Source: Holophagaceae bacterium (GTDB lineage Bacteria; Acidobacteriota; Holophagae; Holophagales; Holophagaceae). Taken from it: DNA of 7,890 bases. Under the pieces are notes generated by a model. It saw nothing but the letters and a program-made list of their open reading frames with translations. It searched no databases and had not been told where the DNA came from. The stretch is taken from the NCBI GenBank assembly GCA_025355915.1, contig JANXYT010000089.1, positions 1 to 7,890 of the forward strand, written 5' to 3'. The translations under genes and the position numbers were made by a program. Below, piece by piece: positions 1 through 5,580 of this stretch. Within the stretch, counting starts at the first letter, position 1. Each line of letters starts with the position of its first letter.

Positions 1-174
1 CCCGCTGGTGATTTCCTCCAGGCCGGCGATGCAGCGCAGCAGGGTGGATTTTCCGCAGCCCGAGGGCCCCACGAACACGATGAATTCGCCGTCCACGATC
101 TCGAGGTCGATGCCGTGGAGGATCTCCGTGTCACCGAAGGATTTGCGCAGGGCTTTGAATTGGAGGTTGGCCAT
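1..174 (-). CDS. MalK/UgpC-type sugar ABC transporter ATP-binding protein, N-terminal part (cut by window edge)
   Basis: Only the first 58 codons are present; the gene runs off the left edge. The protein starts [19 protein letters not shown]. It has an aromatic A-loop residue (F13), a complete Walker A motif GPSGCGKST at residues 36-44 (catalytic Lys42), then LLRCIAGLE. This is the signature of the MalK/UgpC/MsmK ATPases, which sit on the cytoplasmic face of the inner membrane and power uptake of maltodextrins, other oligosaccharides or glycerol phosphate. Full-length members have about 350-380 residues with a C-terminal regulatory domain that cannot be seen here. The ATG at 174-172 is the natural start because the family begins about 12 residues before the A-loop, but no clear Shine-Dalgarno sequence precedes it. 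It lies 67 bp after the secreted GH13 gene on the same strand, so maltodextrin import is the likely role. The exact substrate is inferred from context. Confidence 0.9.
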   Translation of the reverse strand, partial: MANLQFKALRKSFGDTEILHGIDLEIVDGEFIVFVGPSGCGKSTLLRCIAGLEEITSG

Positions 175-241
175 GGGGGGTCCAGGGAAAGGCAGGGAGG
201 ATGGAGCCTGATGGATAGGCCGCAGAGCAGTCAGTGCAAGG

Positions 242-1918
242 TCAGGGGAGGTCACCGTGGAGGCTGCCCTGGAAGCCCGAACCCGCCAGGTACAGCACTC
301 GAAGGCCAAAAGGGGGAAGGGCGGTGACGGCGTAGGCATCACCCGTGAGGGTGTTCACGCCCTTGAGGTCGCCCAGGATGGCCTGCACGGGTCCACCCGA
401 GGGCACGCCATGGGCCGTTAACCCGGAGACGACGACGGTCTGCGGGACGGCACCGAGGTTCGCCACCACCAGCACGCGCTCGGACCCGGCCGCCCGGAGG
501 TAGGCGATGGCTTGGGCCGCGCCCACGTCCGTGGTGAGCGTGGCGTAACTCCCCCGCAGCGCGGGATAGGCCTTGCGGGCCTGGATGAGGTACTTGCACC
601 AGCTGAGGATGGAGTCCGGCTGGCCGGCCTGGGCCGTGACGGCGGTCCAGTCCATGGGCTGGCGCAGGTTGAGATCGGTGCCCGACTGGCCGGTCATACC
701 GACCTCATTCCCGTAATAGAGGATGGGCGTGCCTGGGGCGAGCAGGGTGAGGGCCTCGGCCAGGATGATCTTCGCCTTGCCGCCTCCGTACTGGGTGGCG
801 GGCCGTGAGATCAGGTTGTCGTGGTTCGAGTCGAACACCGCCGACTGGTACCCGACGGGATAGGTGCGCTGCTCGAACTCCCAGAGCGACGTTACCTGGG
901 TGGCGTCACCCCTGGCGATCGTGTTGGCAATGGCCCAGGGCGCGCTGAAATCCAGGCACATGTGAAACTCGTTGGCGCCGTTGCCGTAGTAGGGCGAAAC
1001 ACCCGCGGCATCGTTGGTCCAGGCCTCGGCGAGCATGATCTTGCTGCTGTGCTTCGCGGGATCGCCCCCGGGATGGGGATGCAGGTCGCCGGTGGTGTAC
1101 TCGTCCAGCAGGCTCCGGAAGATCCGCAGCCGCGCGTGGGTATCGGGCTGGTCGGCCTGCAGGCCCGGGCCCGATTCGCAGAGGTAGCGCACGGCATCCA
1201 CCCGCATGCCGTCGAAGCCGCGATCCAGCCAGTAAGCCTGGACCTTGTGCATCTCCGCCTGCACGGCTGGGTTGTAGAAGTTCAGGTCGGCGAGAGAATC
1301 CACGCCGAAGGAAGTGTAGAAGTAGCCGGAGGCGCCGGCTTTCCAGACATCCTGCGGCGTGCCCCCGCCCCAAGGCAGACCCCACCCGGCGGGTTGGCCG
1401 GGGCTCCAGAGGTACCAGCTGTCCCGGGTGGCGGCGTTCGTGAACCAGGGGTGCTTCGAGGAGGTGTGGTTGGGCACGAAGTCGAACAGGATCCGCATGC
1501 CGCGGGCGTGCAGCGCGTCGATCAAGGCCTTCAGGTCGGCCCGGGTTCCAAACCGGTCGTTGATGGCGTAGTAGTCCGTGGTGTCATAGCCGTGCATGTT
1601 CGGACCCTTGTAGTCGCACTCGAAGATCGGCGACAGCCAAAGGGTGGTCACCCCCAGGGACTGCAGGTAGTCCAGCTTGCCCTGGAGTCCGGGAAGGTCG
1701 CCGATACCGTCCTGATAGACGCCATCGGCGAAGGCCTTCACCCAGATGTGATAGATCACCGCGTCGCCGTACCACCCAGGCGCGTTTTCCAGCTGCTGGC
1801 CCGGCCCGATGGTGGTGGTGTCCACCGGGTAGCGGCTGGTGCTGTCTGCGTTGGGGCCATGACACGCGATCCCTGCCAGAAGCAAGGTGACGGCGGTCAG
1901 AGCGCGGCGGATCTTCAC
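242..1918 (-). CDS. Secreted GH13 alpha-amylase-family glycosidase, probable lipoprotein
   Basis: A 558-residue glycoside hydrolase family 13 enzyme acting on alpha-1,4-glucans or maltodextrins with retention of configuration. The N-terminus (KIRR, then a hydrophobic stretch to about residue 18, then Cys19) looks like a lipoprotein signal peptide, although the residue at -3 is Gly (G-I-A-C), so secretion is surer than lipidation. The (beta/alpha)8 barrel carries all GH13 signatures: DGIGDLPG at 70-77, region I DFVPNH at 146-151, ADLNF near 210-214, region [12 protein letters not shown] with nucleophile Asp241, region III MLAEAW with acid/base Glu298, and region IV FDSNHD with Asp367. YYGNEVGM follows at 401-408, then a C-terminal beta domain. 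The active site is therefore intact. The start is GTG, chosen because AAGGA lies 6 nt upstream and the signal peptide begins there. It lies 72 bp after lamB in the same direction. Amylase, neopullulanase-like or glucosidase specificity cannot be settled by eye. Confidence 0.9.
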   Translation of the reverse strand: MKIRRALTAVTLLLAGIACHGPNADSTSRYPVDTTTIGPGQQLENAPGWYGDAVIYHIWVKAFADGVYQDGIGDLPGLQGKLDYLQSLGVTTLWLSPIFECDYKGPNMHGYDTTDYYAINDRFGTRADLKALIDALHARGMRILFDFVPNHTSSKHPWFTNAATRDSWYLWSPGQPAGWGLPWGGGTPQDVWKAGASGYFYTSFGVDSLADLNFYNPAVQAEMHKVQAYWLDRGFDGMRVDAVRYLCESGPGLQADQPDTHARLRIFRSLLDEYTTGDLHPHPGGDPAKHSSKIMLAEAWTNDAAGVSPYYGNGANEFHMCLDFSAPWAIANTIARGDATQVTSLWEFEQRTYPVGYQSAVFDSNHDNLISRPATQYGGGKAKIILAEALTLLAPGTPILYYGNEVGMTGQSGTDLNLRQPMDWTAVTAQAGQPDSILSWCKYLIQARKAYPALRGSYATLTTDVGAAQAIAYLRAAGSERVLVVANLGAVPQTVVVSGLTAHGVPSGGPVQAILGDLKGVNTLTGDAYAVTALPPFGLRVLYLAGSGFQGSLHGDLP

Positions 1919-1924
1919 ATCATT

Positions 1925-1929
1925 TCCTT
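1925..1929 (-). promoter_or_regulatory. Ribosome binding site of the secreted GH13 gene
   Basis: The minus strand reads AAGGA, 6 nt before the GTG at 1918-1916. It fixes that GTG as the start. An ATG immediately followed by TGA (minus strand, 1920-1915) overlaps the GTG one base out of frame, so the only ATG close to the SD is a start-stop and cannot encode the protein. Confidence 0.6.
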
Positions 1930-1947
1930 TTGAAGCGTCATCCAGGA

Positions 1948-1976
1948 AACGGCCCGTCCGATGGGGACGGGCCGTT
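1948..1976 (-). terminator. Strong intercistronic stem-loop after lamB
   Basis: A perfect 12-bp inverted repeat, AACGGCCCGTCC (1948-1959) and GGACGGGCCGTT (1965-1976), encloses a 5-nt loop. It lies 14 nt downstream of the lamB stop and before the secreted GH13 gene. On the minus strand it is followed by only three T residues (GTTTCC), so it is not a textbook Rho-independent terminator. It more likely attenuates read-through or protects the lamB end of a processed transcript. The folding potential is seen directly; the function is inferred. Confidence 0.5.
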
Positions 1977-1990
1977 GGATCACTGCGGGA

Positions 1991-3379
1991 TTACCACCAA
2001 GCTTCGATCTGAGCGCCGAAGGTGGTGCCCGCCTGGGACCCGTTGAAGACGCCGAGGCCGCTGGGTGTGCCCCAGGCCGTGGCGTACTTGTTCCAATTAG
2101 CCTTGGTGACAAACAGGCGAAGGACGGGACGAGACCACCAGCTTGCCTGGGGGCTGAACTGCAGGGCCAGGGTCTTCTTGAGCATGCTGCGGGTCTGACC
2201 GTCGGCGGCAGAACCATCGCCACTGACCTTGAAGCGGTCATAGCCGATTTCAGCGGCCACGCTGATGTGCTTGGTGAAGAACCACGTGGGACGAACCCCG
2301 ATGGAGTCCCAGACCATGTCCCGGTGTCCAGGCTGCGTGGAATCCTCATTCTGGACTCGGTGAAGGGCGACAGCACCCATGCCGAACTGCTTCGTGGGTT
2401 GGACGAAGAGGTTATCCATCACCATCCACCAATTGTTCTTGGTGTTCACTTCGGGGTTGTACCAGTTCCAGAAGGTGGAGCCGTCGCCCTTGGTGAAGTA
2501 GAGCTTGTTGTCGCCCCCGAGAATGCCGGACTGCTGGTACTCGGCGTGGTACCGGCGGCCGACGTTGTTGTTGGAAGGGGATACCGAACCCTTCCGGACA
2601 CTGGGTTCGTTGTACTGGAAACCAAGGGTGAATGAGGAGCCTTGCCAGGCGGAAAGGCCTGACCAGCGCAGGTCATGGGAAGCGACGACCACCTTGCCGT
2701 TGTAGTTGAAGACATCCGTCTGGACCGTGCCTGGGAAGTGGGCCCATCCAGTGACGCCGCCATCCCAGCCACCGTTGACGTTGTTGCGGTCGGCCTGGAT
2801 GTAGGCGTAGCTGAGTTTCCCGAGGCCCACGTTGACGTTCTCAAGTCCCACGCCATCGCCGCTGTTGTTCCAGTAGTAGAAGTCCAGCATGTGAATATCG
2901 TGGCGCTGGTAGAAACGGCGGCCCATCCAAAGGCTGGCGTCCTTCAAGAGCTCCGAAGTGCCCAGGACCCCGTTGGCCTCGCCCCACGCTTCGCGGAGGT
3001 AGACCATCTGGTTCTGGGTGGCCGAATGGGAGAAATCGACGTTGCCGCCGGCATCCACACTGGCATCCCTCGCATCATTCCACTGGCGGAAGGTGGGGCG
3101 GAAATGGAGCTTGAAGTTCGTGTCCCCCTTCTCGTAGGCCCTCACGTCCACGGCCAATTCGAAGTAGTTGTCTTGTTCATTGCCGAGACGATAGCCCGGG
3201 CCGCCCGAGGGGTTGTTGATGGCGCCGGGAAGGTAGAAGCTCCCCTGCTCGCCCCCGTTCGAGGAGCGGCCGACGCCGGAACGCATGTAGCCATGGAATT
3301 CGACCACATCCTGGGCGAGGAGTGGTCCGCAGACCAGCGCCAGGGGCAGCGCGGCCTTGAGTAGGGAGAGACGCTTCAT
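1991..3379 (-). CDS. lamB: Maltoporin (LamB), maltodextrin-selective outer-membrane porin
   Basis: A 462-residue trimeric-porin-type protein that lets maltose and maltodextrins diffuse across the outer membrane. It has a signal peptide (MKRLSLLKAALPLALV... with likely cleavage after Ala22). The mature N-terminus, VVEFHGYMRSGVG, matches the LamB start, and RRFYQRHDIHMLDFYYW (154-170), GVRPTWF (361-367), EIGYD (377-381), WWSRP (414-418) and the terminal FGAQIEAWW are family hallmarks. Aromatic residues aligning by eye with the E. coli greasy slide are present: Tyr31, Tyr72, probably Trp100, a Trp in WWSRP and the C-terminal Trp pair. The terminal aromatic residue is also the usual outer-membrane assembly signal. 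ATG 3379 was chosen because GGAGG lies 7 nt upstream and the signal peptide starts there; the open frame continues to 3535 but would add 52 non-signal residues overlapping the preceding gene. The gap to the alpha-glucosidase is 76 bp, consistent with one operon. Identity is firm. Confidence 0.96.
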   Translation of the reverse strand: MKRLSLLKAALPLALVCGPLLAQDVVEFHGYMRSGVGRSSNGGEQGSFYLPGAINNPSGGPGYRLGNEQDNYFELAVDVRAYEKGDTNFKLHFRPTFRQWNDARDASVDAGGNVDFSHSATQNQMVYLREAWGEANGVLGTSELLKDASLWMGRRFYQRHDIHMLDFYYWNNSGDGVGLENVNVGLGKLSYAYIQADRNNVNGGWDGGVTGWAHFPGTVQTDVFNYNGKVVVASHDLRWSGLSAWQGSSFTLGFQYNEPSVRKGSVSPSNNNVGRRYHAEYQQSGILGGDNKLYFTKGDGSTFWNWYNPEVNTKNNWWMVMDNLFVQPTKQFGMGAVALHRVQNEDSTQPGHRDMVWDSIGVRPTWFFTKHISVAAEIGYDRFKVSGDGSAADGQTRSMLKKTLALQFSPQASWWSRPVLRLFVTKANWNKYATAWGTPSGLGVFNGSQAGTTFGAQIEAWW

Positions 3380-3386
3380 TGTCTTG

Positions 3387-3391
3387 CCTCC
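3387..3391 (-). promoter_or_regulatory. Ribosome binding site of lamB
   Basis: GGAGG on the minus strand, 7 nt before the ATG at 3379. It is the strongest SD in the window, fitting an abundant porin, and it decides between this start and the longer open frame. Confidence 0.8.
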
Positions 3392-3400
3392 AGGGAAAGA

Positions 3401-3415
3401 TGCCGCGATGCGGCA
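3401..3415 (-). other. Small stem-loop in the leader of lamB
   Basis: TGCCGC (3401-3406) and GCGGCA (3410-3415) form a perfect 6-bp stem with a 3-nt loop in the 76-bp spacer between the alpha-glucosidase gene and lamB. It lies 9 nt upstream of the lamB SD on the transcript and lacks a T-tract. It could be an RNA processing or stability element. It is short enough to be chance in such GC-rich DNA. Confidence 0.3.
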
Positions 3416-3455
3416 GGGTGAGTGGCGGGGGAAAGAGAGGGTCCGGCACATGGGG

Positions 3456-5102
3456 TCAGACCATGCGGCCGAAGAACCCTCCCCAGGGGGGAAGGTAAAG
3501 ATCCCGGCCGTCCTGGCGACCGGCGTCCAGGCCATGCCCCTCGAGGGGCTGTACTGGGCATGGAAGGGTATGACAGACCGGTTCTGGGCTCAGGTTGAAG
3601 ACCGCCAGGATCCGGTCCGATCCCGTCTCCCGGCGCAGGGCCAGGATCGGCTCGGGGGTCTTGTCGAAGTGGATCGTGCCGCGGCACAGCGCTTCCGACC
3701 GCTTCCGCCAGGCGAGGAATCGCTGGTAGAAGTGCAGCACCGAATCCGGGTCCGCGGTCTGGGTGGCCACGGACCGGTCCAGGTGCCCGGGGGACATGGG
3801 CAGCCAGGGCTCCACCTGCGAAAAGCCGCCGCGGGGCCGTTCGGCGGTCCAGGGCATGGGCGTCCGGCAGCCATCGCGGCCCTTGAAATCGGGCCAGAAG
3901 GCGATGCCATAGGGGTCGATGAGCCGGTCGAAGGGCACCTCGGCCTGGGGCAGGCCCAGTTCCTCGCCCTGGTAGATGCAGAAGCTGCCACGCAGCGAGC
4001 CCAGCATGGCCACCAGCAGTTTGGCGAGCGCGGGATCGTCCACGCCCTTGCCCCAGCGGGTGACCACCCGCACGCAGTCGTGGTTGGATAGGGACCAGCA
4101 GCCCCAGCCGCCACCGCGGCGGAGGTGCTTCTCGAACTCCTGCACCACGGACCGGATCCGCCCGGCGCTGAACTCTTCGGTGAAAAGGCTGAAGCCGTAG
4201 GCCATGTTCAGCTTGTCGCCATCGGCCGTGTACTCCGCCATGGTCGCCAGGGAGCCCTCGTCGCCGACCTCGCCCACACTCACGGCGCCGTACTCATTCA
4301 TGAGGGTCCGCAGGCGCTTGAGGAAGCCCAGGTTCTCCGGGCGGCTTTTGTCGTAGCGGTGGATCTGGCAGCCGTAGGGATTGCCTTCCTGGACCGTGGA
4401 CCATTCGATTTTTTTCGATCGGGCCGGTGGGTTGTTCCGCAGCTTCTGATCGTGGAAATGGAAGTTGCAGGCGTCGAAGCGGAACCCGTCCACCCCACGC
4501 TCCATCCAGAACCGGACCTCCTCGAGCATCTGGTCCTGTACGGGCTCGTGGTGGAAGTTCAGGTCCGGCTGGGATTCGAGGAAGTTGTGGAGGAAATACT
4601 GCCGCCGCCGCGGCTCCCAGGCCCAGGCCGATCCACCGAAGACCGACTGCCAGTTGTTGGGCGGTGTGCCGTCCGGCCGCGCCCCGGCCCAGACATACCA
4701 ATCCGCCTTGTCGTTGGTGCGGCTCAGCCGGCTTGCCTTGAACCAGGCGTGCTGGTTCGAGGAGTGGGAGAGCACCTGGTCAATGAGCACCTTGAGCCCC
4801 AGGCGGTGCGCCTGCGCCACCAGATGGTCGAAATCCGCCAGGGTCCCGAAGGTTGGATCCACATCGCGGTAATTCGAGACGTCGTACCCAAAGTCCTTCA
4901 TGGGGGAGGTAAAGAACGGGGAGATCCAGATGGCATCCACTCCCAGGTCGGCCACGTAGGGCAGATGGGCCGTGATGCCGGGCAGATCGCCCACGCCGTC
5001 CCCGTTGGTGTCCTGGAAGCTCCTGGGGTAGATCTGATAGATCACCGCGCCACGCCACCACTCAGTGGCGGTCGGGCGCGGGTCTAAAGCCTGGACAGGC
5101 AT
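3456..5102 (-). CDS. Cytoplasmic GH13 alpha-glucosidase (GH13_23-like)
   Basis: A 548-residue GH13 exo-alpha-glucosidase expected to release glucose from the non-reducing end of maltose and short maltodextrins in the cytoplasm; there is no signal peptide. Motifs from the chosen start: RGAVIYQIYPRSFQ (17-30), metal-site-like DTNGDGVGDL (31-40), region I DQVLSH (108-113, Ser where many GH13 enzymes have Asn), QPDLNF (178-183), region II GFRFDACNF with nucleophile Asp210, region III VGEVGD with acid/base Glu278, region IV SNHD with Asp342, then CIYQGEELGLPQ and a C-terminal beta domain. DQVLSH, the F-x-F-HD after the nucleophile and GEVGD resemble the GH13_23 alpha-glucosidases, such as the Halomonas enzyme. 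ATG 5102 is preferred because AAGGA lies 9 nt upstream; ATG 5150 and TTG 5153 lack an SD and add a Pro-rich tail. It is the first gene of the leftward operon, next to the operators. Oligo-1,6-glucosidase or transglycosylating activity is possible. Confidence 0.93.
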   Translation of the reverse strand: MPVQALDPRPTATEWWRGAVIYQIYPRSFQDTNGDGVGDLPGITAHLPYVADLGVDAIWISPFFTSPMKDFGYDVSNYRDVDPTFGTLADFDHLVAQAHRLGLKVLIDQVLSHSSNQHAWFKASRLSRTNDKADWYVWAGARPDGTPPNNWQSVFGGSAWAWEPRRRQYFLHNFLESQPDLNFHHEPVQDQMLEEVRFWMERGVDGFRFDACNFHFHDQKLRNNPPARSKKIEWSTVQEGNPYGCQIHRYDKSRPENLGFLKRLRTLMNEYGAVSVGEVGDEGSLATMAEYTADGDKLNMAYGFSLFTEEFSAGRIRSVVQEFEKHLRRGGGWGCWSLSNHDCVRVVTRWGKGVDDPALAKLLVAMLGSLRGSFCIYQGEELGLPQAEVPFDRLIDPYGIAFWPDFKGRDGCRTPMPWTAERPRGGFSQVEPWLPMSPGHLDRSVATQTADPDSVLHFYQRFLAWRKRSEALCRGTIHFDKTPEPILALRRETGSDRILAVFNLSPEPVCHTLPCPVQPLEGHGLDAGRQDGRDLYLPPWGGFFGRMV

Positions 5103-5111
5103 GGTCTGGGT

Positions 5112-5116
5112 TCCTT
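5112..5116 (-). promoter_or_regulatory. Ribosome binding site of the alpha-glucosidase gene
   Basis: AAGGA on the minus strand, 9 nt before ATG 5102. The alternative starts at 5150 (ATG) and 5153 (TTG) have no purine-rich SD upstream, so this site supports the shorter protein. Confidence 0.55.
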
Positions 5117-5203
5117 GGTCGGCGGGGGGGAGCGGCCTGGGATGGGCCATCAATGGGTTGAACGGGCTGCAGAGTGGATCGCACTCGGGTCCTAAACGGC
5201 TCT

Positions 5204-5217
5204 TGTAACCGGTTACA
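5204..5217. promoter_or_regulatory. LacI-family operator O1 (perfect palindrome)
   Basis: TGTAACCGGTTACA is a perfect 14-bp palindrome with a central CpG, the usual architecture of LacI-family sites, where a hinge-helix leucine inserts at the central step. It lies 102 bp upstream of the alpha-glucosidase start and 91 bp centre-to-centre from O2. The LacI-family gene at 6719 is the obvious candidate ligand. The palindrome is seen directly; the binding partner is inferred. Confidence 0.75.
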
Positions 5218-5294
5218 CAACTTGGTTTGGGCAGGAGGTCTTACTGTGCGGGTGCTGGAGCATGCGGGTGTGTGGGGACTGGTGACGTGATGAA

Positions 5295-5308
5295 TGTAAG
5301 CGGTTACA
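5295..5308. promoter_or_regulatory. LacI-family operator O2
   Basis: TGTAAGCGGTTACA matches O1 at 13 of 14 positions, keeping both outer arms and the central CpG. It lies just downstream of the best leftward promoter candidate (-35 at 5346-5351), where a bound repressor would block transcription of the alpha-glucosidase/lamB operon. Confidence 0.75.
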
Positions 5309-5322
5309 ACGAGGTCGCAGGT

Positions 5323-5351
5323 ATGGTCGATCCCGGCCACAGGTATGTCAA
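5323..5351 (-). promoter_or_regulatory. Candidate sigma-70 promoter of the leftward maltodextrin operon
   Basis: The minus strand reads TTGACA (5351-5346), a perfect -35, then 17 nt, then GACCAT (5328-5323), a weak -10 matching TATAAT at three positions including the conserved A2 and T6. A start near 5316 would put O2 at about +8 to +22 and leave a leader of about 210 nt before the alpha-glucosidase ATG. The -35 is good and the -10 is poor, so this is tentative. Confidence 0.35.
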
Positions 5352-5567
5352 GCCGGTAATGCTGAATGTTGGGAACTTTTTGACAAATCGCACGAAACCC
5401 AGCGGGCCCCAGGGTTCTGAGGACCCCGGCCGCGGTTGATCCGCCCCATCTGGCGCTAGGGACCGCCGGGATTCAGTGGACGCCCACCCTTGTAACGGGG
5501 GACCATCAGCTGAGCCGGACTCTGTTTGAGAGGTAAGGCCTGATCCCGCTGCCCTTCGGGCCCTGTT

Positions 5568-5571
5568 GAGG
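5568..5571 (+). promoter_or_regulatory. Ribosome binding site of glk
   Basis: GAGG lies 9 nt before GTG 5581. No SD precedes the in-frame TTG at 5566, so the site favours the GTG start. Confidence 0.5.
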
Positions 5572-5580
5572 CGTATTTCA

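Larger units (their letters stand above)
5103..5580. promoter_or_regulatory. Divergent control region between the alpha-glucosidase/lamB operon and glk
   Basis: A 478-bp stretch without a convincing gene; its short open frames lack coding character. It separates the two divergent transcription units and holds two near-identical palindromic operators (5204-5217 and 5295-5308), a TTGACA facing left (5346-5351), and an AT-richer patch at about 5362-5395 that contains a second TTGACA facing right (5380-5385) with no -10 at usable spacing. A degenerate operator-like half site, TGTAACGG, begins at 5491. I found no convincing promoter for glk. The length suggests looping or additional regulators, though no recognisable CRP-type site was found. 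Confidence 0.75.

Noticed and set aside
821..1933. A 370-codon open frame on the plus strand antisense to the secreted GH13 gene
   Set aside because: It lies wholly opposite a gene with complete catalytic motifs, its translation shows no domain, and long antisense frames are common in GC-rich DNA.
3380..3535. 52-codon N-terminal extension of lamB
   Set aside because: It overlaps the alpha-glucosidase gene, hides the signal peptide, and is passed over by a strong SD in front of ATG 3379.
5103..5153. Upstream starts (TTG 5153, ATG 5150) for the alpha-glucosidase
   Set aside because: Neither has an SD, and the extra Pro-rich residues do not resemble a GH13 N-terminus or a signal peptide.
5380..5408. 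Rightward sigma-70 promoter for glk from TTGACA at 5380
   Set aside because: No -10-like hexamer exists at 15-19 bp downstream; the sequence there is GC-rich.
5227..5439. Small plus-strand open frame in the divergent control region
   Set aside because: It runs across operator O2 and the leftward promoter candidate, and its composition does not look coding.
5566..5580. TTG start for glk
   Set aside because: There is no SD upstream, while GTG 5581 has GAGG at 9 nt. It remains a possible alternative of only five extra residues.
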